Source: Candidatus Zhuqueibacterota bacterium (lineage in GTDB: Bacteria > Zhuqueibacterota > Zhuqueibacteria > Oceanimicrobiales > Oceanimicrobiaceae). Taken from it: DNA of 64,000 nucleotides. Position 1 is the first letter of the stretch. Each line of letters starts with the position of its first letter. The translations under genes were made by a program, and so were the position numbers. A model generated the notes under the pieces. That model did no database searches. It was given only the letters and a program-made list of their open reading frames with translations, and was not told where the DNA came from. Of this stretch, positions 9,568-15,475 are shown in pieces. The stretch lies in contig JAJDAD010000112.1 of NCBI GenBank assembly GCA_029262055.1, positions 110,287 through 174,286 of the forward strand, given 5' to 3'.

Positions 9568-9741
9568 TTATTCGCCCCAGTCTTCCTCTTCCTGCGGCGC
9601 CTCTGCCAGCTTGATCGGGTTGAGGTTGGTAACCTCGAGTTCGGTGCCGCAATCCTGGCACTCGATCAGCTCACCCTGGATTGTGTCATTGGCCAAACTT
9701 ACGTCTCCGCCGCAGATGGGGCATTCGATGGTCTTGCTCAT
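9568..9741 (-). CDS. lysW: Amino-group carrier protein LysW
   Basis: A 57-residue acidic protein preceded by AAAGGAGT 6 nt before the ATG. Two zinc-ribbon Cys pairs are visible: CPICGG (C7, C10) and CQDCG (C28, C31). The protein ends in the diagnostic EDWGE motif, whose terminal Glu side chain accepts the amino group of aminoadipate or glutamate. Intermediates of lysine and arginine synthesis are then carried on this protein. It is the first gene of the minus-strand operon and is easily missed because of its size. The only lysW in the window, it would have to serve both LysX-type ligases. An RNA leader and an intrinsic terminator lie just upstream. Confidence 0.96.
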   Translation of the reverse strand: MSKTIECPICGGDVSLANDTIQGELIECQDCGTELEVTNLNPIKLAEAPQEEEDWGE

Positions 9742-9779
9742 TTTTCACTCCTTTCTGTGTGTGAATTGTGTTTTTATGC

Positions 9780-9817
9780 AAAAAAAAAGCCTTTCCAAAG
9801 TACATTTGGAAAGGCTT
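9780..9817 (-). terminator. Intrinsic terminator in the lysW leader (attenuator)
   Basis: On the minus strand, a perfect 13-bp hairpin (arm AAGCCTTTCCAAA at 9817-9805, loop of 5, matching arm at 9799-9787) runs into nine T residues (9788-9780). It sits 38 nt before the lysW ATG and downstream of a plausible promoter, so it would stop transcription before the operon unless relieved. On the plus strand there is no T-run, so it cannot be a glnA-direction terminator. The 5' arm (9814-9806) can also pair with 9869-9860 of the upstream fold, giving an antiterminator. Confidence 0.85.
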
Positions 9818-9840
9818 AGTATTTGCGTGGTTCTGATTTT

Positions 9841-9966
9841 CTAAATACGGGTGCTTATACCTTTCCCAATGAGGCTACGTTTACCTGCCGGCCTAGGAAG
9901 ATGGTTCTTCCTGCCAACGAGGTTGCTGGGCCTTACGTTGTAGCTCTTTGGGGAAACTCGGTTCAT
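9841..9966 (-). CDS. Possible Lys/Arg-rich leader peptide ORF of the lysW operon
   Basis: A 41-codon frame from ATG (9966-9964) to TAG (9843-9841), spanning the structured leader and ending 23 nt before the terminator hairpin. It contains 4 Lys and 6 Arg codons (24 percent), including adjacent Arg-Lys and Lys-Arg pairs, which suits an operon making lysine and/or arginine. Against it: no clear ribosome-binding site, no run of regulatory codons, and the same bases form a good RNA fold. It may be chance. If translated, ribosome stalling at Lys/Arg codons would open P1 and favour the antiterminator. Confidence 0.2.
   Translation of the reverse strand: MNRVSPKSYNVRPSNLVGRKNHLPRPAGKRSLIGKGISTRI
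9862..9956 (-). promoter_or_regulatory. Structured leader RNA upstream of lysW: candidate riboswitch aptamer or attenuator
   Basis: Minus-strand RNA of about 95 nt that folds as a closed unit. P1 pairs 9956-9948 with 9869-9862 (TTTCCC/GGGAAA plus AA/TT). P2 pairs 9946-9940 with 9878-9871 (GAGCTAC with GTAG-C-CTC, one bulge). P3 pairs GGCC 9932-9929 with 9893-9890. Two hairpins sit inside P3: GCAAC/GTTG-C (9926-9913) and a perfect GGAAGA-ACCA-TCTTCC (9911-9896). The P1 3' strand TTGGGAAAGG (9869-9860) is complementary, with one bulge, to the terminator 5' arm CCTTTCCAA. Thus P1 and an antiterminator are mutually exclusive, the usual expression-platform logic. I do not match it to a known riboswitch class. 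Confidence 0.55.
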
Positions 9967-10029
9967 GTTTTCGTCGATTTTGGAAAGTTCCGTTGCTTTT
10001 CTATTCAGCCTGCACGACAATTGACCGAA

Positions 10030-10058
10030 AAAGTAAAGAACGTTACAAACAATGTCAA
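10030..10058 (-). promoter_or_regulatory. Candidate promoter of the lysW operon
   Basis: On the minus strand a perfect -35 TTGACA (10058-10053) is followed, after 17 nt, by TACTTT (10035-10030) as a weak -10; TTTACT at 15-nt spacing is an alternative. Transcription from here would give a leader of about 280 nt that contains the folded RNA and the terminator before lysW. Confidence 0.45.
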
Positions 10059-10152
10059 GGGATTCGTTATATTTCTTTCATCACCAGAGGTGATGTCGTA
10101 TTGTTTAGGTTATTTCGTGTAGTTTCCTCAAATTTGATTGAATGTATGTATA

Positions 10153-10186
10153 ATATGCTTAATTTGTTTAAGTGTATAAAGCATAT
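10153..10186. repeat. AT-rich inverted repeat between lysW and glnA
   Basis: ATATGCTT (10153-10160) and its exact complement AAGCATAT (10179-10186) are separated by 18 nt, with a smaller TTAA/TTTAA dyad between them. It lies 25 bp upstream of the glnA -35 in the divergent region, where a nitrogen regulator could bind. No protein is identified, and AT-rich sequence makes chance dyads likely. Confidence 0.3.
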
Positions 10187-10210
10187 TTGTTAAATAAATT
10201 AAAAAAGAAC

Positions 10211-10240
10211 TTGACATTCTAAGGGAAAGAAGTCTATATT
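10211..10240 (+). promoter_or_regulatory. Candidate sigma-70-type promoter of glnA
   Basis: TTGACA at 10211-10216 and TATATT at 10235-10240 with an 18-nt spacer, about 50 nt before the glnA start. No sigma-54 GG/GC element was seen. Confidence 0.6.
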
Positions 10241-10297
10241 CGCCCTTTGCTGGATAGCTCAGAATACTTGAACGAAACTTAGAGAGGAGTCGATTTG

Positions 10298-11716
10298 ATG
10301 GCGAAGTCATTTGCTGATGTTAAGAAATTTGCGGAAGATAACAACGCCAGGATTCTGGACCTGAAGTTCATGGATTTTCCTGGAATGTGGCAGCACTTTT
10401 CCACTCCCATTTCCACTTTTACCGAAGACCTTCTCGAAGAGGGTTTCGGTTTTGACGGGTCGAGCATCCGTGGCTGGCAGGCAATCAATGAAAGTGACAT
10501 GTTGGTTATTCCTGACCTGAGTACGGCCGTCATCGATCCTTTCATGAAACCGGCAACTTTGAGTCTGATCTGTGATGTATATGATCCCCTCACCAAACAA
10601 CAGTATTCGAGGTGCCCGCGCAGTATCGCGCAGAAGGCGGAAGCGTATGTCCGGACCACGGGTTTGGCAGATGTGGCCCTTTTCGGACCTGAGGCTGAGT
10701 TTTTCATTTTTGATGATGTACGTTTCGATCAAAATGAGCACAGCGGTTATTACTTCCTTGATTCAGTGGAAGGGTGTTGGAATTCCGGTAGGGACGAATC
10801 TCCGAACCTGGGCTACAAGCCGCGCTACAAGGAAGGCTATTTCCCGGTGCCGCCATCAGATGCTTTTCACGATATGCGCAGTGAGATGATCCTGACTATG
10901 GCAGATTGTGGGCTTGAAGTTGAGTGCCATCATCACGAGGTAGCCACAGGCGGTCAGGCTGAGATTGATTTGAGATTCGGCCGGTTGGTAAAAACTGCGG
11001 ACAATCTTCTCCTTTATAAGTACATTGTAAAAAACACGGCCCGTAAGTATGGCAAAACCGTGACTTTCATGCCTAAGCCGCTGTTTAACGATAATGGGTC
11101 AGGCATGCATGTGCATCAGAGTTTGTGGCGAGAGGGTCAACCATTGTTTGCCGGATCCGGCTACGCAGGACTGAGCGAGATGGCTCTATTCTACACCGGC
11201 GGTCTTCTCAAGCACGCCCGGGCGCTGGTCGCTTTGACCAACCCAACGACCAATTCTTTCAAACGCCTTGTGCCGGGTTATGAAGCACCGGTTAATCTTG
11301 CGTACTCCAGACGCAACCGCAGCGCTGCTTGCCGTATACCCATGTACTCTGACAGCCCTAAATCCAAACGTATTGAGTTTAGATGTCCGGACCCGAGCTG
11401 TAATCCTTATCTCGCGTTCAGTGCCATGCTTATGGCCGGGTTGGACGGGATTACTAATAAGATTCATCCCGGTGAGCCTCTGGACAAGGATATTTACGAT
11501 TTGTCGCCCGAGGAGCTTGCGGATGTGCCGTCAACGCCTGCGTCGCTCTCAGATGCGCTCGACGCCCTGGAGGCGGACCATGAATTCCTCCTTAGGGGTG
11601 ATGTCTTTACTGAAGATGTGATAGACACGTGGATCTCTTACAAACGTGAAAATGAAGTCGATGCTCTCCGTTTGCGGCCGCATCCGTATGAGTTTGCGCT
11701 CTATTATGATGTTTAA
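10298..11716 (+). CDS. glnA: Glutamine synthetase type I, adenylylation-type
   Basis: 472 residues from the ATG at 10298 (GAGAGGAG upstream; an in-frame TTG one codon earlier is less likely). It is a GS-I with [36 protein letters not shown], the [13 protein letters not shown]/ammonia region and [14 protein letters not shown]. The adenylylation loop is present: Tyr400 in DIYDLSPEE, aligned with Tyr397 of E. coli (KNLYDLPPEE), and the cognate adenylyltransferase gene glnE is in this window. It makes glutamine from glutamate and ammonia with ATP. It is divergent from the lysW operon with its own promoter and terminator, so it is probably monocistronic. Confidence 0.98.
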   Translation: MAKSFADVKKFAEDNNARILDLKFMDFPGMWQHFSTPISTFTEDLLEEGFGFDGSSIRGWQAINESDMLVIPDLSTAVIDPFMKPATLSLICDVYDPLTKQQYSRCPRSIAQKAEAYVRTTGLADVALFGPEAEFFIFDDVRFDQNEHSGYYFLDSVEGCWNSGRDESPNLGYKPRYKEGYFPVPPSDAFHDMRSEMILTMADCGLEVECHHHEVATGGQAEIDLRFGRLVKTADNLLLYKYIVKNTARKYGKTVTFMPKPLFNDNGSGMHVHQSLWREGQPLFAGSGYAGLSEMALFYTGGLLKHARALVALTNPTTNSFKRLVPGYEAPVNLAYSRRNRSAACRIPMYSDSPKSKRIEFRCPDPSCNPYLAFSAMLMAGLDGITNKIHPGEPLDKDIYDLSPEELADVPSTPASLSDALDALEADHEFLLRGDVFTEDVIDTWISYKRENEVDALRLRPHPYEFALYYDV

Positions 11717-11760
11717 TCCTGCGGTACTCTGAACTTTCGTTCCGCCGGTTTTAGGCATTC

Positions 11761-11795
11761 AAGCCCGTCGTGCAATCTGTCGACGGGCTTTTTTG
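11761..11795 (+). terminator. Intrinsic terminator after glnA
   Basis: A perfect 10-bp hairpin (AAGCCCGTCG / CGACGGGCTT, 10-nt loop) runs into TTTT, 45 nt after the glnA stop. The A residues before it could let it also work for the convergent permease gene. Confidence 0.85.
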
Positions 11796-11808
11796 TCAAT
11801 AAGGAGCG

Positions 11809-12546
11809 CTAGGGGTTGGAGCTTCCAGGTCGTCTACGAGTTGTCAAATCCGGTGTGCTTAAGTAGAGGAAGCAGGCGGCTGATATGCCGGCCGAGCCAA
11901 AGATCATGCACATGACCATGATCTGGTAGCGCACCGCAATCAAAGGAGAAATGCCGGAGAGAATCTGTCCGGTCATCATGCCGGGCAGGGAAACCAGGCC
12001 AACCGCAAACAGGGAATTCGTAATCGGAATAAGAGATGCGCGCAAAGCAATCGCGCGTGCCTCAGTGTAGATGACGCCGCGCGCGGTTTCCGCGCTTAAC
12101 CTTTCCGCCGCAAGACTGACACTGTTCATGGCGTTCGCGAATATCATGCCGGTAAGTGGAATGAAATACCGTGGCCAGTACCAGGGCTGCAACTCCAGGA
12201 CACCCTGCGTGATGAGCAGCAGAGTGGCGCCGCCACCGGCGGCTATGGCCAACAGCGCTTTGCCGTAGAGTTGTTTTCTTTTGCCCGCGATTGAACGCAG
12301 TGAGATCCAGGCGGCTGAAAAGAGCATCACTGACATGACGCCTGTGACCACCCAGGGACTGTCCGATTGAAAAATGTATGTCAGGCAGTAGCCGATGAGC
12401 AGCAGTTGCACGAGCATGCGCAGGACCGCGTACAGCGAGTTGCCGAAATCCAACGACCATTTGTATAGAATGCCTACTACCAGCATGACCGGGACAAACG
12501 CCATCGCCAGGTTGGCAAACGGAATCATCTGAATCGAATTGTTCAT
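11809..12546 (-). CDS. fetB: UPF0014 / FetB-like ABC transporter permease
   Basis: 245 residues with about seven hydrophobic segments. It carries the family blocks GMIFANAMNSVSLAAERL and SLPGMMTGQILSGISPL followed by AVRYQIMVM, which define the UPF0014/FetB group. E. coli FetB pairs with the ATPase FetA in iron homeostasis. No FetA-like ATPase gene is next to it, so the partner must be elsewhere or the protein has another role. It is convergent with glnA across the shared terminator region. Confidence 0.85.
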   Translation of the reverse strand: MNNSIQMIPFANLAMAFVPVMLVVGILYKWSLDFGNSLYAVLRMLVQLLLIGYCLTYIFQSDSPWVVTGVMSVMLFSAAWISLRSIAGKRKQLYGKALLAIAAGGGATLLLITQGVLELQPWYWPRYFIPLTGMIFANAMNSVSLAAERLSAETARGVIYTEARAIALRASLIPITNSLFAVGLVSLPGMMTGQILSGISPLIAVRYQIMVMCMIFGSAGISAACFLYLSTPDLTTRRRPGSSNP

Positions 12547-12676
12547 AGTGGCTGAGTCCTCGCTAAATTGTTTTGCCCGCCCGCGAATCCATGTGGAACC
12601 TGTTCCTTCTAACGTGGTTTATCCTTTATGCTCCAAGCCAGGCCAGTCCCATCACTAAGGAAAGCAGAGGTCCTAT

Positions 12677-12934
12677 ATGCCCAAAGATCCTGATCTTACT
12701 CATGCTTGGAAAGTGGTACACACGTTCGACGGACCTGTTTATGCCGAAATGGCTGAGGCCGCTGTTCGCGAAGCAGGCATTCCATGTCTCCTGAAAAAAA
12801 ACTTCTTCAACTCCGCTTACGGAGTACAAGGTACGGATGGAATGGGGCTGAGGTCGCAACTGCTGGTGCCGGCGGACCGCGAGGAAGAAGCACGCGACCT
12901 TATTGCCGGCATGACGAGCGACTTTTCGGAATAG
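12677..12934 (+). CDS. DUF2007-type small protein (putative signal-transducing domain)
   Basis: 85 residues with AGGTCC just upstream of the ATG. The pattern matches DUF2007: a start WKVVHTFDGPVYAEMAEAAV, then REAGIPCLL, and a C-terminal LLVPADREEEARDLI. These are small soluble alpha-beta proteins related to the GlnB-like fold, of unknown function. It stands alone, divergent from the fetB-like gene. Confidence 0.75.
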   Translation: MPKDPDLTHAWKVVHTFDGPVYAEMAEAAVREAGIPCLLKKNFFNSAYGVQGTDGMGLRSQLLVPADREEEARDLIAGMTSDFSE

Positions 12935-13153
12935 CGGCGGGCCGCCGTCGTTGGCGGGCGGCTTCATCGAGCAAGAGGCACGCGGCGTGTGTCAATGAGA
13001 GAGAAGTGGCGCTACCGGGCGCCATCGCTCGAACTGGGCGTTGGCTTTGATAAGGATTAAGTCGATGTGACGACCGCGGGCCTGCAGGGCGGACAGGACG
13101 GACTGTTTTCCTTCCAGGTGCAATTGTGTAGCGCGGTTTGCCTATTCCTGCGG

Positions 13154-13873
13154 TTACAGCTTTATCCTGTTCTTTCTCTTGGCCGCATCTGTAGCCGGGT
13201 CGCTGACTTCTATGCTGATATCGTCGAACCAGGCATCTGCGACCTGGTTGGTATTGTCCGTATCCACCATGACCGCCACAGCGCTGACCATTTCCGGGTG
13301 CTTGTTGAATGCTTTGCGGTAGTCAGCGACAAAGTTGCGTTCCTCCCGTATCCATTCGTTGCGGTTTTCTTTGCCGCTCTGGATCACAATGGTTCGAACG
13401 TGGGCGGCATACGGATTCTTGTAGCTGGCGCCCACTTCTTTGTTTGCAGCCCAAACATAGCAAATGGCGCGGGTCTTCCAACTCACAAAATGTGGTCCGA
13501 ATACCACGTAGACGCGCGCCACATAGTCGTCTCCGCCCTTGGTGTCTTCCGCGGTATCTTTGGATAGAGGTTGATCGATTTTCCAGCGCCAACGTAACTT
13601 TCCGGTTTGGCCGGGCCGGATATCAAGCAGGCGCCAAAGCCCGGAAGCTGCGTCAATGCTGGTGGCTTTCAGGACGCGATTGCTATCGTCTTCGGTCTTA
13701 ACCTGATATTTGGTGGGCTTCACCGCCAGCTTTCGCTCGACCCAGTCATTTTGCCAATCCTCTTTGAAATCACCAAGCAGGACCGAGGTTTTTGTTTGCG
13801 CCACGACGCCGCTTAACGTGAAGAACTGAATCGCTGCAAAAGTTACGCTTAGGTATATCAGAATTTGTCGCAT
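13154..13873 (-). CDS. DUF3047 exported protein
   Basis: 239 residues from the ATG at 13873 (AAAGG 8 nt upstream). An N-terminal hydrophobic segment followed by GVVAQT looks like a Sec signal peptide. The mature part fits DUF3047: LRWRWKIDQPL, GGDDYVARVYVVFG, ICYVWAANK and DTDNTNQVADAWFDDI. The role is unknown, and the fold is probably a beta-sandwich acting in the periplasm. Upstream, 13949-14533 is pdxH on the same strand, 75 nt away, with no sign of a functional link. Confidence 0.8.
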   Translation of the reverse strand: MRQILIYLSVTFAAIQFFTLSGVVAQTKTSVLLGDFKEDWQNDWVERKLAVKPTKYQVKTEDDSNRVLKATSIDAASGLWRLLDIRPGQTGKLRWRWKIDQPLSKDTAEDTKGGDDYVARVYVVFGPHFVSWKTRAICYVWAANKEVGASYKNPYAAHVRTIVIQSGKENRNEWIREERNFVADYRKAFNKHPEMVSAVAVMVDTDNTNQVADAWFDDISIEVSDPATDAAKRKNRIKL

Positions 13874-13948
13874 CAAAAAGACCTTTCTATTTAAAAAAAA
13901 GTGGCGTGCGGGATGGGATGGCGGTCAGGAATGCCGGACACGCAGACC

Positions 13949-14533
13949 TTACGGATAAAGTAAGCTTTTTTGCCAGCCTGCTTCGGTTTTGATAAACAGC
14001 TCGCGGTCGTGCAAACGATCGTCACGATTGCTCCAGAATTCTATTCGTTCCGGGACCAGCCGGAATCCGGACCAGAACTCCGGACGCGAGACTTGCTCAC
14101 TTCCGAATCTGCGAGAAGTTTCCTCAAATTTTGTTTCCAGGGTTTTTCTTTCCGGCAGATGCTCGCTTTGCTGCGAAGCCCAGGCGCCAATTTGGCTACC
14201 GCGCGGCCTGGTCGCAAAGTAGGCGTCGGCCTCCGTGGGCGAAACCGGCTGCACCGAGCCCTCAACTCTCACTTGTTTTTTTAGTTGCTGCCAGTAGAAA
14301 CAAAGCGCGGCTTGCGGGTTCTGTCTCAGCTCCACCGCCTTCTGGCTTTCGAGGTTGGTGTAAACAACGTAACCTTGCTCATCGAATCCTTTTAATAAAA
14401 CGACCCGGGCCGATGGCCTGCCGTCGGCGGTCGCGGTCGCCAGGACACATGCGCTGGCTTCAGGAGGTCCGTCCCGCAGGACGGTTTCGAACAGGGCGCC
14501 GAATTTTTTGATGGGGTCGAGTTGGCCTTGCAT
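13949..14533 (-). CDS. pdxH: Pyridoxamine 5'-phosphate oxidase
   Basis: 194 residues, a usual length for bacterial PdxH, with AGGA before the ATG. Recognisable blocks are PSARVVLLKGFD, YTNLESQKAVEL, ALCFYWQQLKKQVRVEG, RPRGSQIGAWASQQS, PEFWSGFRLVPERIEFW and RLHDRELF. FMN and substrate contacts (R-x-V-L-L-K, the S-Q-I-G-A-W loop, R-L-H-D-R) are intact. The enzyme oxidises pyridoxine or pyridoxamine 5'-phosphate to PLP, the cofactor needed by ArgD and many others. Confidence 0.95.
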   Translation of the reverse strand: MQGQLDPIKKFGALFETVLRDGPPEASACVLATATADGRPSARVVLLKGFDEQGYVVYTNLESQKAVELRQNPQAALCFYWQQLKKQVRVEGSVQPVSPTEADAYFATRPRGSQIGAWASQQSEHLPERKTLETKFEETSRRFGSEQVSRPEFWSGFRLVPERIEFWSNRDDRLHDRELFIKTEAGWQKSLLYP

Positions 14534-14665
14534 AATCCTGAGCGGTCGTTCATTTCAAAAATGAAGGGGAATGTACGAATTTCAGGCGGGTGATGCAACT
14601 GATTTGGGGCAGCTATTTGCGGAAGGAGGACAGGCAGCTGTTGGGACAACCCGGCACTTTCGTGT

Positions 14666-15457
14666 TCATTCGCCCACCGGCTTCTTAATAAGAATTTTGA
14701 CTGAATCCGCAACCATAGATCCAAATACGCCGACGCCATTTTCGATATTGGACGCTTTTTGTCCGCCACGGCCAAAGCCGGATAATGATGGCCAGACAAA
14801 AGCGGCCGCTGCGGAGTCGACCGCGAACACACGCAAATTCATCACCTCTCGATCCACGAAACCGCAATCGAGCCACTGCCGGAACCTGATAACTGTTTTG
14901 GTTTCGTGCAGAAAACGGAGTTGGTTGAAAGCACTGAATTCCGGGTTAAACCTTGAGCATTTTGGGACGACTTCTCCAAAGAGGTAGAAGCCAATTCGCT
15001 CCGAAGGCTGCCATTCAAAATTTACGTCGACCAGCTCGTTGAAAGATGATTCATTTTGAGGTGTTAAGAAATGCGGGCGTTCCGGAACTGTGGTCCGTCC
15101 GGTAACGATTCTCCCTTCCGGGTCACGGACCTCCAAAGTATAGGTCTTCAAAGGCGCTACATGCAGCTTTTCCGCAAGATCCTTGTAGACGCCGGGAGAT
15201 ATCTCCGAGAATCTTACCTCTTGCGTCGAACTTCTGACAATCACGATGGCTCCGGAGGTCGGGTTGTCCAATTCAGGCTGTGTTATCCCATCGCTTTGCG
15301 CTATGTTGATTGCATCACTGACTGAAATGATTTGGTTTTCCAGGTCCGGGTTGAGAATGGCCTGCACAGCTAGCCTGTTGATGTTGGTTTCAATTATGGG
15401 ATTTTGGCTGCACGCTGCCAGGGCCAGAATCAAGAACGCAAGTGCTGTTGTCTTCAT
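14666..15457 (-). CDS. DUF4249-like surface lipoprotein partner of TonB receptor
   Basis: 263 residues from the ATG at 15457 (AAAGGAAC upstream). A type II signal peptide ends in a lipobox LALAAC, so Cys16 would be lipidated. The mature protein resembles DUF4249-type lipoproteins: an early VQAILNPD, an ISVSDAINI segment, YTLEVRDPEGR with VTGRTTVPERP, and a beta-rich C-terminus. It follows the TonB receptor gene after 18 nt on the same strand. DUF4249 proteins commonly accompany such receptors in Bacteroidota-like genomes and are thought to help capture ligand. The ligand here is unknown. Confidence 0.7.
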   Translation of the reverse strand: MKTTALAFLILALAACSQNPIIETNINRLAVQAILNPDLENQIISVSDAINIAQSDGITQPELDNPTSGAIVIVRSSTQEVRFSEISPGVYKDLAEKLHVAPLKTYTLEVRDPEGRIVTGRTTVPERPHFLTPQNESSFNELVDVNFEWQPSERIGFYLFGEVVPKCSRFNPEFSAFNQLRFLHETKTVIRFRQWLDCGFVDREVMNLRVFAVDSAAAAFVWPSLSGFGRGGQKASNIENGVGVFGSMVADSVKILIKKPVGE

Positions 15458-15475
15458 CAAAAAGTTCCTTTGAAC

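Noticed and set aside
9810..9860. T-box-like GAACCACG in the lysW leader
   Set aside because: The preceding UGGN element that binds the tRNA end is missing and no stem I/specifier arrangement was seen, so the match is probably chance.
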